DNA from: Gammaproteobacteria bacterium | Lineage (GTDB): Bacteria > Pseudomonadota > Gammaproteobacteria > UWMA-0217 | Assembly: GCA_026981985.1 (NCBI GenBank) | Contig: JALSHZ010000093.1 | Span: forward strand, 1-56,725 | Length of the DNA stretch: 56,725 nt | Direction of reading: 5' to 3' | Shown here: positions 31,371 through 40,796 of the stretch, piece after piece | How positions within the stretch are numbered: the first letter of the stretch is position 1 | Layout: every line of letters starts with the position of its first letter | Notes under the pieces: model-generated | What the model was told of the DNA's origin: nothing | What the model saw: only the letters and a program-made list of their open reading frames with translations | Databases searched by the model: none | Program-made: the position numbers and the translations under genes

Positions 31371-31396
31371 ATTTGTCGGTTTGAAGGGGGGATTCC

Positions 31397-32092
31397 ATGT
31401 CTGCAATTCTGGTAACGGGCGCCAATCGCGGTATCGGGCTGGAGCTGGTGCGCCAGTACAGCGCTGATGGTTGGCAGGTTCACGCCTGCTGTCGAAATCC
31501 CGCTGCTGCCACTGAGCTACAGCGTTTGGCCGAGGGCGGTGCAGGCAACGTGTTGGTTCATCGCCTCGAGGTGACTGACGATGCGCAGATCAGCGATCTG
31601 GCGCGGCAGCTGCAAGGGCAGCCCATCGATATCCTGTTTAACAATGCCGGCGTCTACGGTCAGTCTGATGCCTGGTTCGGCAATGCCAGCAGGGCAGCGT
31701 GGCTCGATGCGCTAAACGTCAATACCATTTCGCCAATGAAGGTGATGGAGGCATTGGTGGACAATGTTGCCGCCAGCGAGCTGCGCATCATGGCGACGCT
31801 GAGCAGCAAGATGGGCAGCATGGCTGACAATCGCTCGGGTGGCAGCTATGTCTATCGCTCCACCAAGGCAGCGTTGAACGCGGTGATGGTCAGTGCGGCC
31901 CACGATCTGAAACCACGCGGCATTACTGCCGTTGTGCTGCATCCCGGCTGGGTGCGTACCGACATGGGCGGCCCCAATGGCGAGATCTCGGTGGCTGAGT
32001 CGGTCACGGCGATGCGCCAGATCCTGTCCCGGGTTGGTCCCGACGATGCCGGTAGTTTCTACGAGATCGATGGCTCCATAATCCCCTGGTAA
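31397..32092 (+). CDS. short-chain dehydrogenase/reductase family oxidoreductase
   Basis: A 231-residue classical SDR. The cofactor motif is TGANRGIG at residues 7-14, NNAG follows near residue 86, and the catalytic triad is given by the Ser in LSSKMGS and YVYRSTK (YxxxK). The ending LHPGWVRTDMGGPN resembles CsgA/C-factor-like SDRs. Substrate unknown. It lies 26 bp after the DUF1249 gene on the same strand and before the iscR promoter. Confidence 0.9.
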   Translation: MSAILVTGANRGIGLELVRQYSADGWQVHACCRNPAAATELQRLAEGGAGNVLVHRLEVTDDAQISDLARQLQGQPIDILFNNAGVYGQSDAWFGNASRAAWLDALNVNTISPMKVMEALVDNVAASELRIMATLSSKMGSMADNRSGGSYVYRSTKAALNAVMVSAAHDLKPRGITAVVLHPGWVRTDMGGPNGEISVAESVTAMRQILSRVGPDDAGSFYEIDGSIIPW

Positions 32093-32196
32093 CCCAGGTT
32101 GCGGTACCATCTGCAAGCGCGGTCGGGGCAGGTGGCGGCATATCGAAGATGAAGCGCCGAGCGGCCTGTGCTATAAATAAGTAAAAGCTGATATTT

Positions 32197-32230
32197 ATTC
32201 TTGACTGTTTTACTTGGTTATTGCTAGACT
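32197..32230 (+). promoter_or_regulatory. iscR promoter with IscR type 1 binding site
   Basis: Bases 32197-32221 match the 25-bp consensus I remember for the E. coli type 1 IscR site at about 21 positions, with the core TTGACTG and GGTTAT. TTGACT (32201-32206) doubles as the -35 box, and TAGACT (32225-32230) is a plausible -10 after 18 bp. The position, overlapping the -35 box as in E. coli, suggests autorepression by [2Fe-2S]-IscR. Confidence 0.75.
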
Positions 32231-32283
32231 GGTTCCAGATAACATTCAGGTCTGGTCTGGATGCGCTACCGAGGAGTAGAATT

Positions 32284-32760
32284 ATGAAGCTTTCAACAAA
32301 GGGTCGTTACGCGGTAACGGCAATGATGGATCTGGCGATCCACGATCGCGAAGGTCCGGTAACACTGGCAGATATTTCACAGACGCAGGGAATCTCCCTG
32401 TCCTATCTCGAACAACTGTTCGCCAAGCTGCGCAAGCGCGGGCTGGTCGAGGGGGTTCGTGGTCCTGGCGGCGGCTATCGTCTGGCACGCATGCCGCACC
32501 AGATCACTGTCGCTGAGATCATCACCGCCGTTGACGAGAATGTCGATGTCATGCGCTGTCATGGTGATGGCAATTGTCAGGACGGCGTGCGCTGTCTCAC
32601 CCACGAGCTGTGGGCGGAGCTCAGCAACCGCTTGTACGAATTTCTGGACGGCATCACGCTGGATCAGTTCGTCGAGCGCCCCGAAATCCGGGAAATCGCC
32701 CGACGCCAGGATGAAGAGGCGAAGCGTATGAATTTCGTCTTCCCGCGTCCAGCAGCCTAG
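32284..32760 (+). CDS. iscR: Fe-S cluster-sensing transcriptional regulator IscR
   Basis: Rrf2-family regulator of 158 residues. The winged helix-turn-helix starts [18 protein letters not shown] and includes [19 protein letters not shown]. Ligands for a [2Fe-2S] cluster, C92, C98, C104 and H107, are at exactly the E. coli positions. The ATG at 32284 has GAGGAG nearby upstream. It is the first gene of the isc operon, 14 bp before iscS, and should repress its own promoter when Fe-S supply is adequate. Confidence 0.98.
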   Translation: MKLSTKGRYAVTAMMDLAIHDREGPVTLADISQTQGISLSYLEQLFAKLRKRGLVEGVRGPGGGYRLARMPHQITVAEIITAVDENVDVMRCHGDGNCQDGVRCLTHELWAELSNRLYEFLDGITLDQFVERPEIREIARRQDEEAKRMNFVFPRPAA

Positions 32761-32774
32761 CCCAGGAGAATGTC

Positions 32775-33995
32775 ATGTCCGTAAAGCTCCCGATTTATCT
32801 CGATTACAGCGCCACTACGCCGGTGGATGAGCGCGTCGCGGAAAAAATGTCCGAATGCCTCACCATCGACGGTGTCTTTGGCAATCCGGCATCACGCAGC
32901 CATGCGTTCGGCTGGGCAGCAGATGAGAAGGTGGAAAACGCGCGTAAGCAGGTGGCCGAGCTGATCAACGCGAACCCGAAAGAGATCGTGTGGACCAGTG
33001 GTGCCACCGAAAGCGACAACCTTGCGATCAAGGGGGCTGCCCATTTCTATCGCAAGAAAGGACAGCACATCATCACCTGTAAGACCGAACACAAGGCAGT
33101 GCTCGATACCTGTCGCCAGCTCGAACGCGAAGGCTATGAGGTGACTTACCTCGATCCCGAGGAAGATGGTCTCGTCGATCTCGCCCAGCTCGAAGCGGCG
33201 ATGCGTGACGACACCATTCTGGTTTCGATCATGCACGTCAACAACGAAATTGGCGTGATTCAGGATATCGAGGCAATCGGCGAACTGTGCCGTGATCGCG
33301 GTATTGTCTTTCACGTCGATGCAGCTCAGAGCGCCGGCAAGGTGCCGATTGATCTGGACAAGCTCAAGGTGGATCTGATGAGCTTTTCCGCGCACAAGAT
33401 TTACGGTCCCAAAGGCGTTGGTGCCTTATTCGTGCGCCGTCGGCCACGGGTGCGTATCGAAGCGCAAATGCATGGTGGCGGTCATGAGCGCGGCATGCGT
33501 TCCGGCACCTTGGCGACGCATCAGTGTGTTGGCATGGGCGAAGCGTTCCGCATCGCGGGCGAAGAAATGGCGGCTGAAAATGCGCGCATTCTGACGCTGC
33601 GCAAACGTCTTTGGGATGGTTTCAAGGATATGGAAGAGGTCTATCTCAACGGTCATGAGGAGCAGCGTGTTGCGGGCAACCTCAACGTCAGCTTCAACTT
33701 CGTCGAGGGCGAAAGCCTGATCATGGCGCTGAAAGATCTGGCCGTATCCAGTGGCTCGGCCTGCACCTCGGCATCGCTGGAGCCAAGCTACGTCCTGCGG
33801 GCTATTGGCCGTGATGACGAGCTGGCGCATTCCTCGATCCGGTTTACGATCGGTCGTTACACGACGGCTGAAGAAATTGAATACACCATTGCCAAGATGC
33901 GCGATGCCATTACCAAACTCCGTGATCTTTCCCCGCTATGGGAAATGTATCAGGATGGTGTCGACCTGAAGTCCATCCAATGGGCTGCGCACTGA
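32775..33995 (+). CDS. iscS: cysteine desulfurase IscS
   Basis: PLP enzyme that takes sulfur from cysteine and passes it to IscU and tRNA-modifying enzymes (406 residues). It starts [21 protein letters not shown]; the PLP lysine is K208 in [12 protein letters not shown], and the persulfide cysteine is C330 in the mobile loop [14 protein letters not shown]. The C-terminal part that binds IscU ([17 protein letters not shown]) is present. AGGAG six bases upstream supports the start. Second gene of the operon. Confidence 0.98.
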   Translation: MSVKLPIYLDYSATTPVDERVAEKMSECLTIDGVFGNPASRSHAFGWAADEKVENARKQVAELINANPKEIVWTSGATESDNLAIKGAAHFYRKKGQHIITCKTEHKAVLDTCRQLEREGYEVTYLDPEEDGLVDLAQLEAAMRDDTILVSIMHVNNEIGVIQDIEAIGELCRDRGIVFHVDAAQSAGKVPIDLDKLKVDLMSFSAHKIYGPKGVGALFVRRRPRVRIEAQMHGGGHERGMRSGTLATHQCVGMGEAFRIAGEEMAAENARILTLRKRLWDGFKDMEEVYLNGHEEQRVAGNLNVSFNFVEGESLIMALKDLAVSSGSACTSASLEPSYVLRAIGRDDELAHSSIRFTIGRYTTAEEIEYTIAKMRDAITKLRDLSPLWEMYQDGVDLKSIQWAAH

Positions 33996-34060
33996 AGGTG
34001 ATCCCTGCGTGATCGTCCGGTAGATTTTTCACGCGGAAACAAATACTGAGGTACACGAAA

Positions 34061-34447
34061 ATGTCATATAGCGAAAAGGTAATCGACCACTACGAGAATC
34101 CACGCAACGTCGGCGTACTCGACAAGGACTCCAGTGCTGTCGGCACCGGCATGGTTGGTGCGCCAGCCTGTGGCGATGTGATGCGCCTGCAGATCAAGGT
34201 CGGCGACGACGGCGTCATCGAAGACGCGAAATTCAAGACTTATGGTTGCGGCAGCGCCATTGCTTCCAGTAGCCTGCTGACCGAATGGGTCAAGGGTAAA
34301 ACCCTGGAAGAGGCGTCTCAGATCAAGAATTCCGATATTGCTGAAGAGCTGGCCTTGCCCCCGGTCAAGGTGCACTGTTCAGTCTTGGCGGAAGATGCGA
34401 TCAAAGCCGCGATCGAAGATTATCAAGGCAAGCAAAGCGACGCCTGA
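34061..34447 (+). CDS. iscU: Fe-S cluster assembly scaffold IscU
   Basis: Scaffold on which [2Fe-2S] clusters are built (128 residues). Ligands C37, C63 and C106, with D39 and H105, are at E. coli positions, and the LPPVK motif (residues 99-103) recognised by HscA precedes C106. It lies 65 bp after iscS and 24 bp before iscA. Confidence 0.98.
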   Translation: MSYSEKVIDHYENPRNVGVLDKDSSAVGTGMVGAPACGDVMRLQIKVGDDGVIEDAKFKTYGCGSAIASSSLLTEWVKGKTLEEASQIKNSDIAEELALPPVKVHCSVLAEDAIKAAIEDYQGKQSDA

Positions 34448-34471
34448 TTTCGCACTGGAGAGGCTGGAAGC

Positions 34472-34795
34472 ATGGCGATAACACTGACCGATGCCGCCGC
34501 CGACCGGGTCAAGAACTTCCTTGAAAAAAGGGGTTCTGGTGCTGGCCTGCGGCTGGGGGTGAAAACCACAGGCTGCTCGGGCATGGCCTACGTGATCGAG
34601 TTTGCCGACGAGATCGAAGAGCACGATACGGTGTTTGAAGACAAGGGCGTCAAGATCATCGTCAATCCCAAGAGTCTCACCTATCTCGACGGCACCGAGC
34701 TGGATTTCGCCCGTGAAGGCTTGAACGAGGGGTTCAAGTTCAACAACCCCAATGAAGCCGATCGCTGTGGCTGCGGTGAGAGCTTTACTGTCTGA
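34472..34795 (+). CDS. iscA: A-type Fe-S carrier IscA
   Basis: A-type carrier of 107 residues that passes clusters to target proteins. The three ligand cysteines are C35 (TTGCSGMAY), C99 and C101 ([10 protein letters not shown]), as in E. coli IscA. It is the last gene before a strong terminator and a MITE, which separate it from hscB by 304 bp. Confidence 0.98.
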   Translation: MAITLTDAAADRVKNFLEKRGSGAGLRLGVKTTGCSGMAYVIEFADEIEEHDTVFEDKGVKIIVNPKSLTYLDGTELDFAREGLNEGFKFNNPNEADRCGCGESFTV

Positions 34796-34892
34796 TTTGG
34801 GAGGCAGTGCTTTTCCGATCCAGGTCCTGATGATCGTGCTGGCAAATTTCCGAAAATAATGGTGCCCTGATCTTGCATGACGCATCAAACGT

Positions 34893-34925
34893 CGAAAAGC
34901 CGGCTGACGCCGGCTTTTCGTTTTT
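34893..34925 (+). terminator. Rho-independent terminator inside the isc operon
   Basis: A perfect 12-bp stem, CGAAAAGCCGGC / GCCGGCTTTTCG with loop TGAC, runs into TTTTT. It lies 97 bp after iscA and before the MITE and hscB, so most transcripts from the iscR promoter should stop here unless read-through or processing occurs. Confidence 0.9.
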
Positions 34926-34930
34926 AAACC

Positions 34931-35072
34931 GTAACTACTCAGCACAGGCCCGTAATTGCTCAGATTGCCCCCGTTTTGCGTCAAATCAAGGCGGAAGCGC
35001 GGAGTTTACGAGTGTAAATGAGCACTTCCAACGCAGAGTTGGCGCAAATAAGGGGGTAAGCTGAGCAGTTAC
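34931..35072. mobile_element. MITE-like element, copy 3 (142 bp, inverted)
   Basis: Opposite orientation to copies 1 and 2. Left end GTAACTACTCAGC, then a second internal terminus GTAATTGCTCAG as in the mirror image of copy 1; right end GCTGAGCAGTTAC. The central hairpin lies at 34993-35029 with stem GGAAG / CTTCC. Flanking octamers TTTAAACC (34923-34930) and TTCAAATC (35073-35080) agree at six of eight positions, consistent with a decayed target duplication. It ends 27 bp before the hscB start, so it must supply or replace part of that gene's upstream region. The rest of the 34796-35099 gap holds only the terminator. Confidence 0.87.
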
Positions 35073-35099
35073 TTCAAATCGAGCCTGTTTTTTAATGCT

Positions 35100-35642
35100 A
35101 TGGCGATTGACCTGACCGAAAACTATTTCGATCTCTTTTCACTGCCGCTGGATTTCGATATCGACGTTGATGCGTTGGGCAGAAAATACCGCAGCTTGCA
35201 GCAAGAGGTGCATCCAGACCGATTTGCCGCTTCTGATGCACAGGCGCAGCGAGTATCGGTCCAGAGCACGGCGCATCTGAATGAAGCTTACGAAACGCTG
35301 AAAGATCCCCTGACGCGCGGTTTCTATCTGCTTGAACTCAAGGGTATTGGTTCGGGCGCGCATGAATACACGACGTCGGATGGTGCTTTTCTGATGCAGC
35401 AGCTGGAACGTCGTGAAGAACTGGAGGGTATTGGGCAGGCTGATGATCCTTTCGATGCACTTGATGCGCTGCGTGATGAGACGCATCGGGACGAACAGGC
35501 GCAGATGGAAACGTTTCGCACAGCCTGGGCTGCGGGTGACTACGACACTGCGTATGATGCGCTCACCAAGGTGATGTTCATTCGCCGCATGCTACAGCAG
35601 ATCGATGAAATCGAAGAGCGTCTCGAAGACGAGTTGGACTGA
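35100..35642 (+). CDS. hscB: Fe-S co-chaperone HscB
   Basis: J-domain protein of 180 residues that delivers IscU to HscA. The N-terminal J domain has HPD at residues 38-40 (EVHPDRFA), and the C-terminal three-helix bundle that holds IscU follows (from about residue 85). There is no strong ribosome binding site before the ATG; TTTAAT just upstream could be a -10 box but lies very close to the start. A MITE ends 27 bp upstream. Confidence 0.96.
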   Translation: MAIDLTENYFDLFSLPLDFDIDVDALGRKYRSLQQEVHPDRFAASDAQAQRVSVQSTAHLNEAYETLKDPLTRGFYLLELKGIGSGAHEYTTSDGAFLMQQLERREELEGIGQADDPFDALDALRDETHRDEQAQMETFRTAWAAGDYDTAYDALTKVMFIRRMLQQIDEIEERLEDELD

Positions 35643-35668
35643 GTCACCATCAATGAGGACCGGCTGAA

Positions 35669-37543
35669 ATGGCATTGTTACAAATTTCCGAACCGGGCAT
35701 GTCCGCAGCGCCGCATCAGCGCAGACTGGCGGCCGGCATTGATCTGGGAACAACGAATTCACTGGTCGCGTCGGTGCGCAGTGGCGTGGCTGAAACGCTG
35801 CCGGATGAACAGGGGCGTCATCTGCTGCCTTCGGTGGTCTATTACCGCGAGGATGGCCCGCCGCTGGTGGGCTATGAAGCGCTGGAGAAGGCTGACGAAG
35901 ATCCTTTCAATACCATCGCATCGGTCAAGCGCCTGATGGGGCGTAGCGCCGGTGACCTGAAAAAGCTCGGTGGCCAGCTTTCCTATCGCATCGCCGATGT
36001 CGATAGCAATGTGCCGCGCATCGTCACCGCTGCGGGTGAAAAAACAGCGGTCGAGGTGTCGGCAGATATCCTTGTTGCCCTCAAGCAGCGTGCCGAAGAA
36101 ACACTCGGGGCCGAACTCGAAGGCGTCGTCATCACGGTGCCGGCGTATTTCGATGATGCCCAGCGTCAGGCCACCAAGGACGCGGCGCGTCTGGCGGGTC
36201 TGAATGTACTGCGGCTGCTCAATGAGCCGACGGCTGCTGCTGTGGCCTACGGCTTGGAAAGTGGTGAAGAGGGGGTTATCGCCGTTTACGACCTGGGTGG
36301 CGGCACCTTTGATATTTCGATTCTGCGGCTGCACAAGGGCGTTTTCGAGGTGCTGGCCACCGGCGGTGATTCCGCGTTGGGTGGCGATGATCTGGACCAT
36401 GCGATCGCCGAATGGATGTTGTCATCGGCGGGTATCGAGTCTTCCGACGATCACCATCTGATGCGGCGTTTCATGACCGCTGCGCGCAAGGCGAAGGAGG
36501 CCTTGACCGACGCTGACAGAACGGAAATCGAGGTTGAGCTGGCGGACGGCAAACATTGGCGTGCTGAGCTGACGCGAGCGCGATTTGCCGAACTGATTCG
36601 TCCATTGGTGAAGAAGACGACCGGTGCCTGTCGGCGCGTGCTGCGCGATGCGGGCATCAAGAAGGACGAGGTTCGCGAAGTCGTTATGGTTGGTGGTTCC
36701 ACCCGGGTGCCGCTGGTGCGGGAAATGGTCGGAGAATTCTTTGGACGCGAACCGCTGGTCAGCATCGATCCTGACAAGGTGGTCGCCGTGGGTGCCGCCA
36801 TTCAGGCCGATGTGCTGGTTGGCAACAAACCCGATGGCGATCTGTTGCTGCTTGATGTCATTCCGCTGTCGCTGGGTATCGAGACCATGGGTGGATTGGT
36901 GGAAAAGATCATCAGCCGCAACACCACTATCCCGGTGGCGCGCGCCCAGGAGTTCACCACCTACAAGGATGGTCAGACTGCGATGTCCTTCCATGTGGTG
37001 CAGGGCGAACGCGAGCTGGTGGATGACAATCGCTCGTTGGCCCGCTTCGAGCTGCGTGGCATACCACCAATGGTCGCTGGTGCGGCGCGCATCAAGGTGA
37101 CATTTCAGGTCGACGCGGATGGTCTGCTGAATGTATCAGCGATGGAGGAGACCAGCGGTGCCCAGGCATCGATCACCATTAAGCCCTCCTACGGGCTGGG
37201 CGACAAGGAGATCGAAGCAATGTTGCGCGATTCGATGGAGCATGCGCAGGAGGACATGACGTTGCGTATGCTGCGCGAGCAGCAGGTGGAGGCCGATCGC
37301 GTCGTCGAGGCGCTGGATGCAGCACTGGCAAAGGATGGCGATGAATTGCTGTCAGCAGATGAGAAAGCAGACATCCTTGCAGCGCGCGATGCGCTCATCG
37401 TGGCGCGCCAGGGCGAAGATACGAACGCGATCAAGCATGCGATCAAGCAGGTCGAAGCGGCCGCCGAAAGTTATGTCGAGCGGCGCATGAATTCCAACAT
37501 CCGCCAGGCGATGGCGGGTCATAGTGTAGAAGAGTTTGAGTAA
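35669..37543 (+). CDS. hscA: Fe-S protein assembly chaperone HscA
   Basis: Hsp70-class chaperone specialised for IscU (624 residues). It begins [20 protein letters not shown], almost identical to E. coli HscA, then [17 protein letters not shown]. The ATPase domain contains [16 protein letters not shown] and [14 protein letters not shown]; the substrate-binding domain starts near [18 protein letters not shown]. It follows hscB by 26 bp and precedes fdx by six. Confidence 0.98.
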   Translation: MALLQISEPGMSAAPHQRRLAAGIDLGTTNSLVASVRSGVAETLPDEQGRHLLPSVVYYREDGPPLVGYEALEKADEDPFNTIASVKRLMGRSAGDLKKLGGQLSYRIADVDSNVPRIVTAAGEKTAVEVSADILVALKQRAEETLGAELEGVVITVPAYFDDAQRQATKDAARLAGLNVLRLLNEPTAAAVAYGLESGEEGVIAVYDLGGGTFDISILRLHKGVFEVLATGGDSALGGDDLDHAIAEWMLSSAGIESSDDHHLMRRFMTAARKAKEALTDADRTEIEVELADGKHWRAELTRARFAELIRPLVKKTTGACRRVLRDAGIKKDEVREVVMVGGSTRVPLVREMVGEFFGREPLVSIDPDKVVAVGAAIQADVLVGNKPDGDLLLLDVIPLSLGIETMGGLVEKIISRNTTIPVARAQEFTTYKDGQTAMSFHVVQGERELVDDNRSLARFELRGIPPMVAGAARIKVTFQVDADGLLNVSAMEETSGAQASITIKPSYGLGDKEIEAMLRDSMEHAQEDMTLRMLREQQVEADRVVEALDAALAKDGDELLSADEKADILAARDALIVARQGEDTNAIKHAIKQVEAAAESYVERRMNSNIRQAMAGHSVEEFE

Positions 37544-37549
37544 ACTGAT

Positions 37550-37888
37550 ATGCCAAAACTGATTTTCTTGCCCCACGAAGAGCTGTGCCCTGAGGGCAGC
37601 GTGATCGACGTTGAGCCTGGCGTCACCATCTGTGATGCTGCACTGGAGCACGGTATCGAAATCGAACATGCCTGTGAGAAATCCTGTGCCTGCACCACTT
37701 GTCATGTCTATGTGCGTGAGGGGTTCGATTCCTTGAATGAAGCCAGTGATGACGAAGAAGACATGCTGGACAAGGCCTGGGGTGTCGACCCCGACTCCCG
37801 GCTCAGTTGTCAGGCGGTGGTCGATAACGAGGATCTCGTCATCGAGATCCCGAAATACACCATCAATATGGTATCCGAAAGCCACTGA
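37550..37888 (+). CDS. fdx: ISC-type [2Fe-2S] ferredoxin
   Basis: Electron donor for cluster assembly (112 residues). The cluster cysteines C42, C48, C51 and C87 are at E. coli Fdx positions (HACEKSCACTTCHVY and RLSCQAVV). It sits between hscA and iscX with short gaps, as in other gammaproteobacteria. Confidence 0.98.
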   Translation: MPKLIFLPHEELCPEGSVIDVEPGVTICDAALEHGIEIEHACEKSCACTTCHVYVREGFDSLNEASDDEEDMLDKAWGVDPDSRLSCQAVVDNEDLVIEIPKYTINMVSESH

Positions 37889-37902
37889 ACCGGAGGTACA
37901 TC

Positions 37903-38103
37903 ATGGGTCTGAAGTGGACTGATACACTCGATATCGCGATAGAACTGGACGAAAAATATTCGGATGTCGATCCGTTGAAGGTCAATTTTGTCGATCTTCA
38001 CAAATGGATCACCGAGCTGGATGATTTCGACGATGATCCTGAGCGATCCGGTGAACGCATCCTCGAAGCCATACAGATGGCCTGGATCGAAGAGCGAGAA
38101 TAA
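37903..38103 (+). CDS. iscX: Fe-S assembly protein IscX
   Basis: A 66-residue acidic protein that binds IscS and modulates assembly. It starts MGLKWTDTLDIAIELDEKY and ends LEAIQMAWIEERE, standard for the family. GGAGG lies just upstream of the ATG. Last gene of the isc operon. Confidence 0.96.
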   Translation: MGLKWTDTLDIAIELDEKYSDVDPLKVNFVDLHKWITELDDFDDDPERSGERILEAIQMAWIEERE

Positions 38104-38133
38104 GCAGGAAATAACGGCAAGACCGGGAAGAAA

Positions 38134-38207
38134 TGGAGCGGGTGAAGGGAATCGAACCCTCGTTATCTGCTTGGGAAGCAGAAGTTCTACCATTGAACTA
38201 CACCCGC
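38134..38207 (-). tRNA. tRNA-Gly (anticodon CCC)
   Basis: Read on the minus strand, acceptor GCGGGTG pairs with CACCCGC, the anticodon stem TCTGC/GCAGA encloses TTCCCAA giving anticodon CCC, and the T arm is GGGTTCGATTCCC. The 3' CCA is encoded (38134-38136). It is antisense to the flanking iscX and ndk genes and starts 30 bp past the iscX stop. Confidence 0.95.
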
Positions 38208-38314
38208 CGCTGGAACGGGAGTTTACCCGAAATCACCCGCCGGGTCTTCGGGTGCTTGCTTCATCGGCTGAACAAGCCATCTTCCGCAGGTCGAACCTGC
38301 GTTCAACCCGAGCT

Positions 38315-38335
38315 GTAGGGGCGATTTCAATCGCC
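38315..38335 (+). repeat. single GTAG-type REP hairpin
   Basis: GTAGGGGCGA then TTTCAATCGCC: a GTAG head followed by a short hairpin (GGCGATT / AATCGCC type). It is the same element that occurs ten times in the array at 46252-47053, here as a solo copy. GTAG heads are typical of REPs handled by RAYT transposases in other gammaproteobacteria. The remaining sequence between tRNA-Gly and ndk (38208-38503) shows only the hairpin at 38446. Confidence 0.7.
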
Positions 38336-38445
38336 CAACCCAAGCAAGGCAAAAACCTCCGAGCCCCCCGCAGCACAAGAATCACCCCCAGGTTTGCCAC
38401 AACTGCATGCGGCCAGTAGAATCCGCACACTTTTGATTATCCTTG

Positions 38446-38469
38446 CAAACCCGCGATCCGGCGGGTTTG
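38446..38469 (+). terminator. hairpin upstream of ndk, possible terminator
   Basis: Perfect 9-bp stem CAAACCCGC / GCGGGTTTG with a six-base loop, followed by TGTTATTTT. The T-run is interrupted, so terminator strength is doubtful; it could equally lie in the ndk leader, whose start is 35 bp further on. Confidence 0.5.
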
Positions 38470-38503
38470 TGTTATTTTACTCATTGAAAATCTGGAGTTT
38501 CCT

Positions 38504-38935
38504 ATGGCGATCGAACGCACTATTTCCATTATCAAGCCCGACGCAGTAGCCAAGAATGTCATTGGCGATATCTATCGCCGTTTTGAGGAAGGTGGTCTGA
38601 AGATCGTCGCGGCCAAGATGAAGCATCTGAGCAAGCGCGAAGCAGAGGGTTTCTACGCAGTGCACAAGGAGCGTCCCTTCTTCAATGACCTGGTCGAGTT
38701 CATGACTTCCGGGCCGGTGATGATTCAGGTGCTCGAAGGCGAGAATGCCATTGCGAAGAATCGCGAGCTGATGGGGGCGACCAACCCAGCCGAAGCAGCT
38801 CCCGGCACCATCCGCGCCGATCATGCCTCGACCATCGACGAGAACGCGGTTCATGGCTCCGATGCGCCTGAAACTGCCGCTACCGAGATCGCATATTTCT
38901 TTTCCACGATCGAACTCTGCCCACGCACGAGGTAA
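38504..38935 (+). CDS. ndk: nucleoside diphosphate kinase
   Basis: Transfers phosphate from ATP to other nucleoside diphosphates through a phosphohistidine (143 residues). It starts [18 protein letters not shown]; the phosphorylated residue is H117 in [12 protein letters not shown], with the usual Kpn-loop region before it. First gene of the ndk-rlmN-pilW-rodZ-hisS-yfgM-bamB-der block. Its last codons contain the ribosome binding site for rlmN. Confidence 0.98.
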   Translation: MAIERTISIIKPDAVAKNVIGDIYRRFEEGGLKIVAAKMKHLSKREAEGFYAVHKERPFFNDLVEFMTSGPVMIQVLEGENAIAKNRELMGATNPAEAAPGTIRADHASTIDENAVHGSDAPETAATEIAYFFSTIELCPRTR

Positions 38936-38942
38936 GTATTCA

Positions 38943-40046
38943 TTGGAAACCGCCACGAAGGTCAATCTGCTTGATTTCGCCCCCGCGGCGTTGACAGCCT
39001 GGTTCAAGGAACTGGGGGAGCCGGCCTTCCGTGCGCAGCAGGTTTTTAAATGGATTCACCAGCAGGGCGTCAGCGATTTCAGCGCAATGACGAACATCAG
39101 CAAGGCGTTGCGTGCACGTCTGGCTGAGATCGCCGAAGTCCGGGGGCCGGAGATCGTCATGGAGCAGCCCTCCAGTGACGGTACCCGGAAGTGGCTGCTA
39201 CGCCTCGACGACGGCCAGTGCATCGAGGCGGTATTCATTCCGGAATCCAGTCGCGGCACGCTCTGCGTCTCGTCCCAGGTGGGCTGTGCGCTGGATTGCA
39301 CGTTCTGCTCGACGGCACGGCAGGGTTTCAATCGTAACCTGAGCGTGCATGAGATTATTGGTCAGCTGTGGTCGACCGAGCATCGGCTACGGCAGGAAAG
39401 TGGCGGTGAGCGGGTCATCAGCAATGTGGTGATGATGGGCATGGGCGAACCGCTGCTGAACTACGATAACGTGGTGTCGGCATTGAAGATCATGCTCGAT
39501 GACAATGCCTACGGTCTGAGCAAGCGGCGGGTGACGCTGAGTACCTCGGGTGTCGTTCCGGCACTGGACAGGCTCAGTAGCGAAGTCGATGTGGCGCTGG
39601 CGGTGTCCCTGCACGCACCTAATGATGATTTGCGTGATCAGTTGGTGCCGCTGAACCGAAAATACCCGATAGCCGAACTGCTGGCGGCCTGCCAGCGCTT
39701 TCTCGACAGCAAGGCGCAACGGGATCGCATCACCATCGAGTACGTCATGCTCGACGGCGTGAACGATTCGCCGCAGCATGCGCATGAGTTGGCTCGGTTG
39801 CTGCGCGGGTTGCCATCCAAGGTCAACCTGATTCCGTTCAACCCGTTCCCGGAGACACGCTACCGACGCTCGTCACGGCAGGCGATCGATCGCTTTCGCG
39901 ATATTCTCTATCACAAGGGGATCAATACCATCACCCGCAAAACCCGCGGAGATGATATCGATGCCGCCTGTGGCCAGCTTGCCGGCAAGGTGAATGACCG
40001 TAGCCGTCGCGAGATCCACTTCGCGCGTATCGAGAAAGCATCATGA
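38943..40046 (+). CDS. rlmN: 23S rRNA/tRNA adenine-C2 methyltransferase
   Basis: Radical-SAM enzyme that methylates A2503 of 23S rRNA and A37 of some tRNAs (367 residues). The cluster motif is C115-x3-C119-x2-C122 ([15 protein letters not shown]), and the methyl-carrying cysteine is in the C-terminal [11 protein letters not shown]. No ATG fits: the TTG at 38943 is chosen because GAGGTAA lies upstream at 38929-38935, overlapping the ndk stop, and it gives the normal N-terminus [16 protein letters not shown]. It overlaps pilW by ATGA. Confidence 0.95.
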   Translation: METATKVNLLDFAPAALTAWFKELGEPAFRAQQVFKWIHQQGVSDFSAMTNISKALRARLAEIAEVRGPEIVMEQPSSDGTRKWLLRLDDGQCIEAVFIPESSRGTLCVSSQVGCALDCTFCSTARQGFNRNLSVHEIIGQLWSTEHRLRQESGGERVISNVVMMGMGEPLLNYDNVVSALKIMLDDNAYGLSKRRVTLSTSGVVPALDRLSSEVDVALAVSLHAPNDDLRDQLVPLNRKYPIAELLAACQRFLDSKAQRDRITIEYVMLDGVNDSPQHAHELARLLRGLPSKVNLIPFNPFPETRYRRSSRQAIDRFRDILYHKGINTITRKTRGDDIDAACGQLAGKVNDRSRREIHFARIEKAS

Positions 40047-40792
40047 CAGTACGTGGCGGATCAGCGTTGGCAGGGATTGTCATGGCCGTGTTGCTGCTCG
40101 GAGCCTGTGTCGGGCCGGGCAAGCCGAAGGTGGACAAGGCGCGTGTCGCCGAACTCAATACCCGGCTGGGTCTGGAGTATTTGCAACAGGATAGGCCTGA
40201 TCTGGCCAAGGTCAAACTGGATCGTGCACTGGAGGCGCGCCCCCGCTCAGCGGCGGTCAACTGGGCCAATGCGCTGCTTTATGAAAAGCTCGGTGATATG
40301 GAAAAGGCCGAAGCTTTCTATCGCAAAGCTGTAAAATATGATCCCGATTCAGCTGAGGCGCACAACAATTTTGGGGCTTTTCTGTGTAAGCGCGGGCGTG
40401 CCAACGAAGGTGTCAAGCACTTCGACAAGGCCGCTGCCAACACGGTGTATCCGACACCCGAATATGCATTGACCAATGCCGGAGTCTGTCTGCTCGAAGC
40501 GGGTGACGACGTCGAAGCCGAAGCCTATTTTCGCAAGGCGCTGGACAGAAATCCCCGTCACGCGTCGGCGTTGTACCAAATGGCGTTGCTCACCTATCGG
40601 CAAAAACGCTACCTTTCGTCACGGGCTTATCGGGAACGTCTGAGTGCGGTGATGAAGGGGCCGCAGCCGAAAGTGCTGTGGCTTTGTGTGGTCACGGAGC
40701 GAGCCATGGATAACTTCAACGAGGCGGATCGCTGCGAAAAAGAGCTGAAAACCAGATTCCCGGCATCGGAGGAAGCTTCGTCGCTGTATTGA
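40043..40792 (+). CDS. pilW: type IV pilus biogenesis/stability protein PilW (PilF)
   Basis: TPR lipoprotein of 249 residues that helps the PilQ secretin form in the outer membrane. The lipobox is LLLGAC, and about six TPR-like helix pairs follow ([58 protein letters not shown]). It overlaps rlmN by four bases, the usual arrangement. Whether other pilus genes exist cannot be seen here. Confidence 0.93.
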   Translation: MTVRGGSALAGIVMAVLLLGACVGPGKPKVDKARVAELNTRLGLEYLQQDRPDLAKVKLDRALEARPRSAAVNWANALLYEKLGDMEKAEAFYRKAVKYDPDSAEAHNNFGAFLCKRGRANEGVKHFDKAAANTVYPTPEYALTNAGVCLLEAGDDVEAEAYFRKALDRNPRHASALYQMALLTYRQKRYLSSRAYRERLSAVMKGPQPKVLWLCVVTERAMDNFNEADRCEKELKTRFPASEEASSLY

Positions 40793-40796
40793 ACAC

